In this document: positions 1 to 9,537 of the stretch, one piece after another
Numbering within the stretch: the stretch's first letter is position 1
Layout of the letters: each line of letters begins with the position of its first letter
Assembly (NCBI RefSeq): GCF_038024065.1
Contig: NZ_CP150667.1
Coordinates: 434,001-498,000, forward strand
Direction: 5' to 3'
Length of the DNA: 64,000 nucleotides
Origin: Polaribacter sejongensis
GTDB taxonomy: Bacteria > Bacteroidota > Bacteroidia > Flavobacteriales > Flavobacteriaceae
Made by a program: the position numbers and the translations under genes
The notes under the pieces: model-generated
The model's input: only the letters and a program-made list of their open reading frames with translations
Database searches by the model: none
Told to the model about the DNA's origin: nothing

Positions 1-976
1 TATTTGTGCTGTTTTCAAAGCCTTCTACTAATATTTCTTTTTCTTCAGCTGTAAACTCTACCACATTGTATTGTGCTTTATTTTTTAATGCAGCACCTTT
101 AAACTCGACAACAATATACATTTCATCTTTCAGCAATAAATCCCTGAACACTATTGTAATCATAAGATTACTGTTTATTTTAGATTTTAAATAGCAATAC
201 CTTTTACCAGCATCACTTGACCGTCTTGGTATATTTGTATCTACATCTTCAATACTATCACCAACAATTCTTAATTCGCTAATAACATGATCTAAAACAG
301 TATCTTTAAATTCAACTATTTGATTGATTTCTTCTTTGTTTTTAAAGTAGAACTCTAAATCTTTCTTTTCCATAAAACTTTTACTTAGGTTGGTAATATT
401 TTGATATAAATCTTTTAAAAACACTAGATACTTGTCATTTGCTTCTAACAAATAATTACCTAGATTACTCATAACACTGTTAAACAGTTCTAAATGCGTA
501 ATATTTATAAAATGTTTGTGTTTTATTTCTAAAATTGGATTTAAGGAAAGTACAATTCCTATTTTCTTAGTGACTAAACCATCAATAGAGTTCCAATAAT
601 CTTTTAAATCATTATTTAGGAGGTGATATACCTTGTTTTCTATTATTATGGCTTCGTTCTCTGAAGTTAACAACAAATCTATTCTACCTCCTTTTTTTGT
701 TGTGTATTCGGTTTCTATCTCAAATCCTTCTGAAAATGAGATGTCTTTTGTTAAATCAGTATCAATAAGTTTTTTAGCAATTAGCTCTTGTAACGAAACA
801 ATAAACAAATCGTATAATTTATGTACCTCATTTACATTAAAATAAAAGGCATAAATGTTAGATAATACATTTTCGTAATGTGGTTGTTTAGCAATTCCTA
901 AAAAGGTTTTAGGCTTGCCTTTAATTTTTGGTATTTTGTTTTCTTTTATAAATTTTTGGAGTTCTTCAATTTTCAT
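1..976 (-). CDS. PD-(D/E)XK nuclease family protein, C-terminus outside window
   Basis: The reading frame is open from the ATG at 974-976 to the window edge, so the C-terminus is missing. My translation gives about 325 residues without a stop. Around residues 95-120 it shows the PD-(D/E)XK core: an Asp in the segment GGRIDLLL, then a beta strand ending IIIENKV, which supplies the E-x-K. This resembles the PD-(D/E)XK family seen in many defence and hypothetical nucleases; a metal-dependent DNA cleavage role is inferred from that core. It follows the preceding gene by about 30 bases on the same strand, so it is probably the last visible gene of the type I restriction operon transcribed from 9394 downward. 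The specific substrate is unknown, and a solitary nuclease or an anti-phage effector are both possible. Confidence 0.75.
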   Translation of the reverse strand, partial: MKIEELQKFIKENKIPKIKGKPKTFLGIAKQPHYENVLSNIYAFYFNVNEVHKLYDLFIVSLQELIAKKLIDTDLTKDISFSEGFEIETEYTTKKGGRIDLLLTSENEAIIIENKVYHLLNNDLKDYWNSIDGLVTKKIGIVLSLNPILEIKHKHFINITHLELFNSVMSNLGNYLLEANDKYLVFLKDLYQNITNLSKSFMEKKDLEFYFKNKEEINQIVEFKDTVLDHVISELRIVGDSIEDVDTNIPRRSSDAGKRYCYLKSKINSNLMITIVFRDLLLKDEMYIVVEFKGAALKNKAQYNVVEFTAEEKEILVEGFENSTN

Positions 977-1005
977 ATATTTTCCTTTTTTTCATATCAT
1001 TTTTT

Positions 1006-2319
1006 TTATTTAAACTTCCTAAAGGCTTGTATAGTTTGGTAAAAACCATAACCAACTGCTAAACGACCAAGAAAATCAAACAAATAAGCTATTCCTCCAT
1101 ACGTAGGTTTTAAACTATCTAAATAATCTAAATTCCTTGTTGGATTAAGAAAAGTAAATAAATACCGAACCCCTTTAGTAAAAGCCTGCTTGTTAAATTC
1201 ATAATCACCAAAACATATATTATTATGGAAGGCTTCAGTAAATAGCAAAGTTATACTACCAAAAATTATTGTAACTAATAATGTAAACCAAATACCATTT
1301 CTAAAATCTGATTGATAATTATTTGACCATCTATTAAGCCATAAAATGAACTGATCTCCTTTTTTATTTGAAACAAGTTTATTCAATTTAAGGAATACCT
1401 TTACAAGCCATTTATTAGCTTTGTTTAACCATCTTTTAGACCATATTATGACTCTATTATTTGAATTAATTCTATTCTCGTTTGCACGTTCTTTAGTAAG
1501 CGTTCTAAATGCTCTTTTTTCTTCACGTTGCATTATAATTGAGTCCGAATAATTACCAATATCTTCAAAAGCTTTTTTTAAAACTTGAAATGTATGCACT
1601 TTATTTACTAAAGGTATTATAGCATCTCTATCTACATAATTTTGAAAAGTCTCATCATCTTTACCAACATACTCTGCCTTAAATTCTTTGAAATTAAATT
1701 GTAAATCAAAAGGCTGTAATTTTCCAGATATTATTGATTGTGATAAATCAACACCTTTGTTAAATTTCGTTCTTGCAAAAATAACTTTAGTAGTAAACAA
1801 CGAATAAGTAAATAATACATTACCTATAAATCTCGCCATACTAAAGACTGTAGTTTTATTAAAATCTGTTTTATAAAAAATTATATCTTTATTGAATGTA
1901 GTTAACCAAAAATCTGCTAAATCGTTAAATGTGGTGTTACGAAATGAAGCATCATTGACAGTACAATTATGTATTTTAAACTTGTTACTAAATATAACAT
2001 CATCAAACTGTATTTTTTTTTCAAATTGACACACTCTAAAAGTAACACTTTCACTAAACACATTAGTTTCGACTTCATTAAACAAATCATCTCCATCGAT
2101 AATTTCGTCAACCTCTTGTACTAATTGAACACCTTTACAAAAAAGTATAGGCTCTAAAAACTCACAATCTATAAATATCAACTCTCTGTGTTCTGGTGAT
2201 ATTTCTATATAAAAATCAAATATTTTAGAACTGAATCGGATAGGACTTGAATCACCAAATCCTGCAGCCAACGTAAATTGTGATTCAAACTCTTGTTCTG
2301 TTATTAATGTTCTAGCCAT
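1006..2319 (-). CDS. pentapeptide-like repeat membrane protein with C-terminal transmembrane segments
   Basis: The open frame extends up to 2397, but I choose the ATG at 2317-2319 (MARTLITEQEF) because it overlaps the end of hsdS by only 8 bases, a usual translational coupling. Residues of roughly 60-220 contain degenerate repeats in which a Phe recurs about every ten residues within hydrophilic stretches (for example FRNTTF, FYKTDF, FARTKF), as in pentapeptide-repeat right-handed helices. The C-terminal third is basic and then carries a clear transmembrane helix near GIWFTLLVTIIFGS and a second hydrophobic segment close to the end, finishing in QTIQAFRKFK. This layout of cytosolic beta-helix plus a two-helix membrane end resembles small ion-channel-like proteins, but I see no TVGYG filter. 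Its position between hsdS and a nuclease suggests a defence accessory. The function is not known. Confidence 0.7.
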   Translation of the reverse strand: MARTLITEQEFESQFTLAAGFGDSSPIRFSSKIFDFYIEISPEHRELIFIDCEFLEPILFCKGVQLVQEVDEIIDGDDLFNEVETNVFSESVTFRVCQFEKKIQFDDVIFSNKFKIHNCTVNDASFRNTTFNDLADFWLTTFNKDIIFYKTDFNKTTVFSMARFIGNVLFTYSLFTTKVIFARTKFNKGVDLSQSIISGKLQPFDLQFNFKEFKAEYVGKDDETFQNYVDRDAIIPLVNKVHTFQVLKKAFEDIGNYSDSIIMQREEKRAFRTLTKERANENRINSNNRVIIWSKRWLNKANKWLVKVFLKLNKLVSNKKGDQFILWLNRWSNNYQSDFRNGIWFTLLVTIIFGSITLLFTEAFHNNICFGDYEFNKQAFTKGVRYLFTFLNPTRNLDYLDSLKPTYGGIAYLFDFLGRLAVGYGFYQTIQAFRKFK

Positions 2320-3643
2320 TTGATTTAGAATAATTTTCTTGTGGTTCTGCTGCTTGATTAATATGTTCTTTTGCTTCTTTAACTGTAATTTGCCCATTCA
2401 TTAACATGGGCAATAACCAATCTCGTAATTCTGAAAGTTTTTGGTTTTCAATCTTATTTTTGTTTACTTTTTCCAAAATTGGGTTAATAATAATGTCTAA
2501 TTGATTTATTATTTTTTTTGGAGGAATTACTATTCTACTCTGTTTTAAATGTTCTTGAGTTATGTGTCCCATCGTAGTTTTACGTAATTCAGCCTGCATT
2601 TTAAAATGTTGCAAGTAATTTAGTAATTCAAAATAGTAATATGATTTAGGATGTTTTTCAGAAGTAACTTTAAAAATGTGTTGATTTAAAGCTCCATTTC
2701 CTCCAGACCATTGAATAACTTCAAGTGAAGCAGACCAAGAGAATAATATATCTCCATTAAAAATTTTAATTTTATCGGGAACATCAGGTCTAACTTTTTC
2801 AGTTTTTTCTGAAAAACCTTCCTTCATATCTTTAATCTTAATGACTCTTAAAAAATCATCATTTATTGGTCTAAACTTTTGACAAGCTAAACCATTTTGA
2901 AAATTTGCAATATCTAATAATGTTCCAACCTCCCAACCAAAAGGAATCTCACGCTTCAACTCCTCATTAAAAACCATTTTTCCACCAGAAGATTTGTAGG
3001 GTTTTAAATTTTCTGAAGTTAGAGGTTCTGAATCAAGTTCGGAACTTGTTGCTAGCGCAACAGGAAAATCGAATTGTACAAACCAATAATCATACAACGT
3101 TTTGGCCATTGCTTCTAATTCTTGGTTTATTTTATTGTTGATTTCTATTTTTGCATCTAAATCTGATAAAACTTTGGCAATTTGTTTTTGGGTTTGTAGA
3201 TTTGGTAATGATATTTCAAAGTTTTTAATATCCCTAGAATTTAAGTTTTTTCTAACTCCAGAAGATAAGTTTCTTAAATTATCATATTGAGTTTTTAAAT
3301 AATAGTAAACGAACTCAAAGTCAGCTTTTTTTTCATCAATAACAATATTACAACAAGCTTGGTTTGTTGTTGTTTCGGTTTTTAAAATTGATACACTTCC
3401 TCTTGTTTTTCCTTCACCATACATTGCAATACTTAATGTGTTTTCTGGATTTAGTTTAATAGAAGTATTTTGTAAAGCGTAATTTGTTATTTTTTCATTT
3501 GAATCATGAATATATTTTTCTCCTAATTGCTCTGTTTTTACCCAAGGAATATTGCCGTCAATCCAAAATTCTTTATTTGACCTTAAAGGTGTTAATCCAC
3601 TATTAATTATTTTTGAAATTTTTTCAAGAGAAATTCTATTCAT
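2312..3643 (-). CDS. hsdS: type I restriction-modification system specificity subunit HsdS
   Basis: This 443-residue protein chooses the DNA target for the HsdM methyltransferase and HsdR nuclease. Two target-recognition domains are visible: one begins with a segment that includes GNIPWVKTEQLGEKY, and the second begins near residue 235 (FGWEVGTLLDIANFQNG). They are separated by a helical conserved region (LPNLQTQKQIAKVLSDLDAK, then NQELEAMAKTLYDYWF). A matching distal helical region ends DWLLPMLMNGQITVKEA, which is typical of HsdS. The start overlaps the last 8 bases of hsdM, and the end overlaps the next gene by 8 bases, so the proteins are probably made in coupled fashion. The two halves differ in sequence, predicting a bipartite asymmetric target. 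The length is normal and I see no frameshift. Confidence 0.95.
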   Translation of the reverse strand: MNRISLEKISKIINSGLTPLRSNKEFWIDGNIPWVKTEQLGEKYIHDSNEKITNYALQNTSIKLNPENTLSIAMYGEGKTRGSVSILKTETTTNQACCNIVIDEKKADFEFVYYYLKTQYDNLRNLSSGVRKNLNSRDIKNFEISLPNLQTQKQIAKVLSDLDAKIEINNKINQELEAMAKTLYDYWFVQFDFPVALATSSELDSEPLTSENLKPYKSSGGKMVFNEELKREIPFGWEVGTLLDIANFQNGLACQKFRPINDDFLRVIKIKDMKEGFSEKTEKVRPDVPDKIKIFNGDILFSWSASLEVIQWSGGNGALNQHIFKVTSEKHPKSYYYFELLNYLQHFKMQAELRKTTMGHITQEHLKQSRIVIPPKKIINQLDIIINPILEKVNKNKIENQKLSELRDWLLPMLMNGQITVKEAKEHINQAAEPQENYSKSNG

Positions 3644-5258
3644 ATTTCAAACTTTTTAAATTGGTTTGAATTTCCTTTTCCAATGTTTTAGAATCCGCAA
3701 ACAAGGTTTCTAAATTACTTTCAAAACGGTTCATTTTAGTAGCAAATTCATCTGAAGAAATATCTATATATTCAATTTTAACTTCAAAATATTGTCCGGC
3801 ACTTAAACTGTAGTTTTTGGCGGTTATATCATCATAAGAAACCACTACAGAGAAATCTTCTTTTATTTCTTTTGCGTTAAAAATATCAATAATTTGTTGT
3901 TCTTCAGCATTACTTAAAACCGTTTTTTGGTTTTTTCCTTCTTTAACTTTGGTTCCTAAATTAGAAGCATCAATTAAAACCACGTCTTTGGTATTTGCTT
4001 TGTCTAAAAACAAAATACTAACGTTGGTACCTGTAGTTGCAAAAATATTAGAAGGCATAGAAACCACACCTGCCAACATTTTACTTTCTACTAATTTTTG
4101 TCGAATCTTTTTATCAATACCACTTTGTGCGGTAATAAAACCCGTTGGTACTACAATTGCTGCTTTTCCTTTGGCAGATAAACTGTGCATAATGTGTTGT
4201 ATAAACAACAAATAAATTGCCATGGAGTCTTTCTTGGTTTTCGGAATATTTGGGATTCCTGCAAAAAAGCGTTCTTTATTGGCTTTAGAATCTAAAGATG
4301 CCGAATAATCAGAAAAATCTAATTTAAATGGCGGATTAGAAACAATATAATCGAAGGTTTGTAATTGTCCGTTTTCTTGTTTATGATACGGATTAGAAAT
4401 GGTATTGCCTTGTATAATGTTTTGTATGGAGTGTACTAAGTTGTTTAAAATTAGGTTTAAACGCAATAAACCAGAAGATTTCTGAGAAATGTCTTGCGAG
4501 TAAATAGTACATTTATCTTCGCCAATTTGGTGTGCAATATTCATTAACAACGTACCAGAACCAGCACTTGGGTCGTAACAAGTAGCGTTGGTTACGTTTT
4601 TGTCTGTAACCAAACAAGCCGCCATAATTTTTGCAACGGCATGAGGTGTAAAATACTCTGCATATTTACCACCACTATTGCTATTGTAATCTTTTATTAA
4701 ATATTCGAAAATAGTGGCAAAAAAATCGAACTTTTGTTCAAAAATATGCTCGAAACTAAAACCAACCAATTTGTTTACCAATGCTTTGCAAAACGCATCT
4801 TTATTGTCAGTTACATATTTGCTAATATCATCAAACAAGACCACTTTTTCTCCACCTTGTGTGAGTACAGAAAAAATATCATTATTTGCTCTTGCAACTT
4901 CTAAAAAGGTTTCGTCAAAAATTTCTGCAAATTTGTCTTTGTTTTGTTGCTCAAACAACCTAGATAGTAGGTTTTTAGGTGCAAAAACCGCCGTGTCTTG
5001 GCTAATTTGCATGGTCAACATTTCTAATTCGTCGGTGGATAAGTTTTTTAAAGCAGCGTCAAAATCTTCGGCTTCTGCTAAAGTAGGTTCTAGTTGTTTT
5101 AGTTCGTAAACGTATTTGTCGTTTAAGAATTTGTATAAAAATACTTGGGTAATTATTTTAAATTCGTTTCCGTCATTTCCTAAACCATAGTTTGCACAAA
5201 CGCTTTTTAGGTCGTCTATTAATGCTTTGGTTTTGGTTTCAAAATTTTGTGTTGTCAT
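3636..5258 (-). CDS. hsdM: type I restriction-modification system DNA methyltransferase HsdM
   Basis: This 540-residue enzyme is an adenine-specific DNA methyltransferase that acts in an HsdM2-HsdS complex. The N-terminal helical HsdM domain spans roughly residues 5-165. The catalytic domain has the AdoMet-binding motif DPSAGSGTLL at about 229-238 and the amino-methylation motif NPPF at 308-311; the preceding GKYAEYFTPHAVAK is the usual signature of type I modification subunits. It overlaps hsdS by 8 bases and lies 65 bases after the RhuM-Fic gene, with a copy of a dispersed repeat in that gap. Both motifs are intact, so the modification half of the system is probably active. Confidence 0.96.
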   Translation of the reverse strand: MTTQNFETKTKALIDDLKSVCANYGLGNDGNEFKIITQVFLYKFLNDKYVYELKQLEPTLAEAEDFDAALKNLSTDELEMLTMQISQDTAVFAPKNLLSRLFEQQNKDKFAEIFDETFLEVARANNDIFSVLTQGGEKVVLFDDISKYVTDNKDAFCKALVNKLVGFSFEHIFEQKFDFFATIFEYLIKDYNSNSGGKYAEYFTPHAVAKIMAACLVTDKNVTNATCYDPSAGSGTLLMNIAHQIGEDKCTIYSQDISQKSSGLLRLNLILNNLVHSIQNIIQGNTISNPYHKQENGQLQTFDYIVSNPPFKLDFSDYSASLDSKANKERFFAGIPNIPKTKKDSMAIYLLFIQHIMHSLSAKGKAAIVVPTGFITAQSGIDKKIRQKLVESKMLAGVVSMPSNIFATTGTNVSILFLDKANTKDVVLIDASNLGTKVKEGKNQKTVLSNAEEQQIIDIFNAKEIKEDFSVVVSYDDITAKNYSLSAGQYFEVKIEYIDISSDEFATKMNRFESNLETLFADSKTLEKEIQTNLKSLKYE

Positions 5259-5285
5259 TCTATTTTAGGTGCTATTTTATTTTTA

Positions 5286-5315
5286 AAGTTCTCGACTGCG
5301 CTCGAACTGACATTC
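5286..5315. repeat. single copy of a dispersed TCGACTGCG-type repeat
   Basis: The short gap between the RhuM-Fic gene and hsdM holds a segment running CTCGACTGCGCTCGAACTGACA. The same core (TTTCGACTGCGGTCAACCAGACA) recurs at about 39352-39375, and a related TCGACAAGCTCAG core fills the 41540-43608 array. I recall such TCGA-centred intergenic repeats from many Flavobacteriaceae genomes. It has no coding potential. Confidence 0.6.
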
Positions 5316-5323
5316 GTAATTTT

Positions 5324-6295
5324 TTAATTATTTCTATTCAATACACTTATCACTAATCGTTTTACGGTTTCCATTTCTTCTGGTTTGCTAGAAGCTATAA
5401 AAAGCGTTAAACTTGCTAAGGTATCATTACTAATTATAGGTTGATTTTGGTTATTGAATAATATTTCGTTTTGTTGTAGGAATTTTAAAAAGCAAGCTGC
5501 TGCAATCCGTTTGTTTCCATCTACAAAAGAATGATTTTTTACCACCAAATATAAAAGCATTGCAGCTTTTTCTTCAATACTTGTATAAAAATCTTTTGTT
5601 CCAAAACCTTTTTCAATTTGTGCAACTGAACTTTCAAAACTTTTATCTTTTTCTTTACCAAAAACATCAGAATCAAATTCGGTAAGCATTTGATTGATTA
5701 GTTTTTGATAGTCAGATATACTTGGATACTCTGCTTCTTTTGTGGTAAGTCCTTTTGCATCTAGTTCTTCATGATCATAATCATCTAACAAACTCAACCC
5801 TTTTGCAAAAACACTTAACCAATGGTTGTCTGCTGTTTTTTCTTCTATAACTCTGCTTAAAATGGTGATACCATCTTTTAGAATTTGTACTTCTTGTTCT
5901 TTTTGTGCTAAACGTTTTTCGTTTATTGTATATCCTTTAACTAAATGCTCTTTTAAAATACTATTGGCCCATATTCTAAATTGAGTTCCTCTTTGTGATT
6001 TAACTCTATAACCTACAGATATTATTACATCTAAATTGTAATGTTCTACATTTCTAGTAACTTCTCTATCTCCTTCTTTTTGAACTGTCGCATATTTTGC
6101 GACAGTTGCTACTTTACTTAATTCGCCTTCTTTAAAAACATTAGTTATATGTTTACCAATAGTCTTAATATCTCTATCAAATAAAGTAGCAAGTTGATTT
6201 CTATTTAACCAAACAGTTTCGTTATCAAGCTGAACAGAAACTTCAACTTGATTGTCTTTAGCTTGAAATATTTTTATTTGATTTTTTTCCTGCAT
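5324..6295 (-). CDS. RhuM family protein fused to a Fic/Doc domain
   Basis: The 323-residue protein has an N-terminal RhuM-type DNA-associated domain (roughly residues 5-115, including WLNRNQLATLFDRDIKTIGKHI, a helix-turn-helix-like stretch, and YNLDVIISVGYRVKSQRG). A C-terminal Fic/Doc-like domain carries HSFVDGNKR at 255-263, matching the HxFxxGNxR core used for AMP transfer or, in Doc, phosphorylation. Genes of this type recur inside type I restriction operons of Bacteroidota; the role there is not established, with regulation or toxin-like activity both proposed. It sits 30 bases downstream of hsdR and 65 bases upstream of hsdM on the same strand. Both domain cores look intact. Confidence 0.85.
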   Translation of the reverse strand: MQEKNQIKIFQAKDNQVEVSVQLDNETVWLNRNQLATLFDRDIKTIGKHITNVFKEGELSKVATVAKYATVQKEGDREVTRNVEHYNLDVIISVGYRVKSQRGTQFRIWANSILKEHLVKGYTINEKRLAQKEQEVQILKDGITILSRVIEEKTADNHWLSVFAKGLSLLDDYDHEELDAKGLTTKEAEYPSISDYQKLINQMLTEFDSDVFGKEKDKSFESSVAQIEKGFGTKDFYTSIEEKAAMLLYLVVKNHSFVDGNKRIAAACFLKFLQQNEILFNNQNQPIISNDTLASLTLFIASSKPEEMETVKRLVISVLNRNN

Positions 6296-6325
6296 TTAAT
6301 CCTTTACTTTTTAGTTACCATAAAT

Positions 6326-9300
6326 TTAAGCAACATTACCATTATACTCATTAATGTATTCTTTTACTAAAATGTTGTTAATGCGTTTTACATCGGTTGC
6401 ATTAATATTGATATTTTGTTTGTTTTTAAATTGATTGATGACCAAACGCATCATCATTTTTTCTACATAACGCTCGTTTTCTAATATTTTAGCGTTTTGT
6501 AAAATCTCATTATCTACTTCTGTTTTTAATCCTTTTAAGGCTTCAAATAATTTACGCTCGTTATCTGTTAGCGGATTTTTCTCTAGCAATCTTTTATGGA
6601 TTCGTGTATATTTTTCATCAAAATCATACTTTGCTCTTAATAGCTGATTTTCTCTTTCTAGTTTTTTAGCTTGATCGTAAATTTCATTTAAGGCTTTTAT
6701 ATTTGCTTCCATTTCTTCTTTAGAAACGTCACTTAGATTTTTCTTTTTAAACAAACGTTCTAACTCTTCTCTTAAAGAAACAAACACAGGGTCTTTCTGG
6801 TCGAAATTACCACCTAACATTTCTCTTGTTTTTTGTAAAGTATCTTTTAGTTCATCTGCCAACACCATTTCTTCTTCCTTTATTTTGGTAAAAGCAAAAA
6901 TGACATCTTCTAAAGCAGTGTTTAAAATGTTGTTGGTTTCTAAATTGGTTTCTAAAGCTATTTTTGTGTTGATTAACGCTAAACGATCATTCGTCATTCT
7001 AGATAAAACAACCAGTTTTCTAAAGTCTAACTGTTCTAACAATTCAAAATTACCAGATAAACGAATTAGGTTATACAATTCTTTAGAGTTGTTTAAAACC
7101 TTAGCAATTTGTCTTATTTCTGTACGATCGTTTATTTCTGATATTTGCTGACTAAACAGTTCTGCATTTACCGTATCAAATCTAAAAAGGACATCTTTTA
7201 TTTCCTCTATTTCTTGTTTTATTTCTTCTGCGGATTTAAACAAGTTAGAATAATGTTCCATTTCATCACCTAATTCAGACTGTAACTCGTTAAAATAATC
7301 TTGATTTGTTTTATCGAATTCTTTTTGAATATCAGCAAAATCGACTACAAAACCATATTTATGATTTTTATACGTTCTGTTAACTCTGGTAAGTGTTTGT
7401 AATAAATTGTGCGATTTTATTTTACGCCCAATGTATAATTTTTTTAAGCGTTTTGCATCAAAACCAGTGAGTAGCATATTATACACAAATAGAAAATCGA
7501 TATTACCTGCTTTATAATCTGCAACCCAATCGTTTCTATCTTGTTTAGAACCTACATCATGTAAAATTACTTGTGCTTTTTTTACTTTGCTATTTTCTAA
7601 TTTTTGATTTCCATAATGATCTGGATCTTCTGCTGCTTGAGAAAAATAAGAAGCTTCTTTTTCGGCATACTTTTCTTGGAAGATTTCATACATCATTTTA
7701 GCTTGTTCAGAAGAATCGCAAACGACCATTCCGCCAATAGAATTGTCATCCATAGAAATTCTTGCTTGTTCCATATCTTGTACAATATAGTTTAGCATCG
7801 GTTCTACAAATTTATGATGTGCAAAGATTTTCTTTTTATCAGCATCACCTTCTAAAACTTTAATTTTTTCTAAAGTTTCTTGTAAAGTCAGTTTAAATTT
7901 GGTTTCTATTTCTTCTCGAATTAAACGTAGTGTATAACCATCTTTAATGGATAAATTGTAATAGTATTTATGAATATAATCGCCAAATAAGGTTTTAGAA
8001 TTGTATTCTTTTCCTAAAAGCGGTGTTCCTGTCAATCCTATTTTTATAGAATGTTTGTCTGCTAATTCTAAATTGGCTAAGAAACTCCCTTTTGGATTGT
8101 AACTTCTGTGCACTTCGTCTAAAAAGAAAACACGTTGTACGCTTAAATTATAGTCGTTGTTTTTAATAACATCAGGATCGTCTTTAAACTTCTGAATATT
8201 TACCACTGTAATTTCTGCTTTACCAGAACTGTTGTGTATTACATTGGTAGATTTAATATCTCTTGTAAATTCTTCTCTACTATTAACCTTGTGAACTATT
8301 AATCCACGCGCATTAAATTCTTTTGCTGCTTGGTTTAATAAATCGATTCTATCTACAATAAAATAGAATTTTGGAATGATGTTTTTCTTTTGATAATAAT
8401 CTGTAAGGTGTTTTACATTAAAGTAGGCTAAGGCAGTTTTTCCAGAACCTTGTGTGTGCCAAATAATTCCCTTTTTTATTCCGTTTTCTAGTTTATCTTC
8501 AATTGCTTTGGTTGCAAAAATCTGCGGATAACGCATTACATGTTTCTCTAAACCATTTTCTTCTTCTACATACGCAAAGGCATATTGTAGAATAAACTTT
8601 AAGCGTTCTTTTTGAAATAGGGAAGTGGCAATAGAATTTGTTGGTTTATTTGGACTTTTATTTAGTGTAAATTCATCCGCATTTTTAATACTGATTAAAT
8701 TATTATCCTTTAAAACAATGTTTTCTATTTCATCAGAAACGGGCAACAATAATTTTTCTAAATCAAAGGTTTCTTCTTCTCTAAAATAATTGAAAATTGG
8801 TTTTCTATAATTTGTAGTGCTGTAGAAAGCACCTTCTAACATTTGAGTATCGGTATCGCTATACTTCATGTTGTTAGAAAAAACCATTAACTGTGTTAGG
8901 TTTATAAATTTTCTAAACTTCTTATTTTTAAAACGTCTTTGCATGCGATCATGCTCATCTTTAATGCCGTTTCTATTGTTTGGTTTTTTAACTTCGATAA
9001 AAACAAGTGGCATTCCGTTTATTAGAAGAATGATATCTGGTCTAAAATTGTCCTCATCTTTTTCATAAGGTAATTCTGTAACTACGTGAAAAGTATTGTT
9101 ATCAAAATTCTCAAAATCAATTAATTTTATTCCTGATTGATCTATCAGTTTCTTGTAGAAAGCTCTTCCTAAATCTTCATTTTCTAATGAAAGAGAAATT
9201 TCTGTAAAAACTTTTTCAGCTTCTTTCTGTGTAAGGTTTTTATTGATGCTTTTTAATTGACTGTAAAATATGTCAGTAAATATATTTGTTTCTAAATCCC

Positions 9301-9394
9301 AACTGTTTTCTTTCAAGGAAAGATACGTATATCCTAACTTGATTAAATGGAGTATTGAGGGGATTTTTACTCTTGAATCTTCGTTAAATTTCAT
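6326..9394 (-). CDS. hsdR: type I restriction endonuclease subunit HsdR
   Basis: The 1022-residue motor and nuclease subunit translocates DNA with ATP and cleaves unmodified DNA when bound to HsdM and HsdS. The N-terminal PD-(D/E)XK nuclease has Asp at about 120 in FRPDIILL and IEVKK with E134 and K136. The helicase core follows: Walker A HTQGSGKT at 314-321, the DEAD-type box DEVH at 426-429 and TGTP near 455. A long helical C-terminus (about 700-1022) probably docks to the methyltransferase. It is the first gene of the minus-strand operon. The upstream region carries two perfect palindromes, at 9441-9456 and 9538-9563, that could be operators. The length and all motifs are normal. Confidence 0.96.
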   Translation of the reverse strand: MKFNEDSRVKIPSILHLIKLGYTYLSLKENSWDLETNIFTDIFYSQLKSINKNLTQKEAEKVFTEISLSLENEDLGRAFYKKLIDQSGIKLIDFENFDNNTFHVVTELPYEKDEDNFRPDIILLINGMPLVFIEVKKPNNRNGIKDEHDRMQRRFKNKKFRKFINLTQLMVFSNNMKYSDTDTQMLEGAFYSTTNYRKPIFNYFREEETFDLEKLLLPVSDEIENIVLKDNNLISIKNADEFTLNKSPNKPTNSIATSLFQKERLKFILQYAFAYVEEENGLEKHVMRYPQIFATKAIEDKLENGIKKGIIWHTQGSGKTALAYFNVKHLTDYYQKKNIIPKFYFIVDRIDLLNQAAKEFNARGLIVHKVNSREEFTRDIKSTNVIHNSSGKAEITVVNIQKFKDDPDVIKNNDYNLSVQRVFFLDEVHRSYNPKGSFLANLELADKHSIKIGLTGTPLLGKEYNSKTLFGDYIHKYYYNLSIKDGYTLRLIREEIETKFKLTLQETLEKIKVLEGDADKKKIFAHHKFVEPMLNYIVQDMEQARISMDDNSIGGMVVCDSSEQAKMMYEIFQEKYAEKEASYFSQAAEDPDHYGNQKLENSKVKKAQVILHDVGSKQDRNDWVADYKAGNIDFLFVYNMLLTGFDAKRLKKLYIGRKIKSHNLLQTLTRVNRTYKNHKYGFVVDFADIQKEFDKTNQDYFNELQSELGDEMEHYSNLFKSAEEIKQEIEEIKDVLFRFDTVNAELFSQQISEINDRTEIRQIAKVLNNSKELYNLIRLSGNFELLEQLDFRKLVVLSRMTNDRLALINTKIALETNLETNNILNTALEDVIFAFTKIKEEEMVLADELKDTLQKTREMLGGNFDQKDPVFVSLREELERLFKKKNLSDVSKEEMEANIKALNEIYDQAKKLERENQLLRAKYDFDEKYTRIHKRLLEKNPLTDNERKLFEALKGLKTEVDNEILQNAKILENERYVEKMMMRLVINQFKNKQNININATDVKRINNILVKEYINEYNGNVA

Positions 9395-9440
9395 AGCATA
9401 TGAGTGGAGGACTAAAGTAGTAAAACGAACTGATATAGAA

Positions 9441-9456
9441 TTACGGATTTCCGTAA
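9441..9456. promoter_or_regulatory. 16-bp perfect palindrome upstream of hsdR (possible operator)
   Basis: TTACGGA-TT-TCCGTAA is a perfect inverted repeat with 7-base arms, 47 bases before the hsdR start codon, where a repressor could overlap the promoter. It is GC-richer than the surrounding DNA. No cognate regulator is obvious, although RhuM or an unlinked XRE-type protein could be tested. Confidence 0.5.
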
Positions 9457-9537
9457 AACTATAAAACTATATTTATAGAAATATATAATAGTTTGAACAA
9501 CAAACTTATATTCTAAGAAGATATTATTTTAAGTTGA

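Noticed and set aside
2320..2397. Upstream extension of the pentapeptide-like gene into hsdS
   Set aside because: The extra 26 residues are Lys/Gln-rich and only reflect hsdS codons in another frame; the ATG at 2317-2319 gives a normal overlap.
4714..5109. 131-residue plus-strand ORF antisense to hsdM
   Set aside because: Composition is a mirror of the hsdM codons, rich in Ser and Leu, without family signal.
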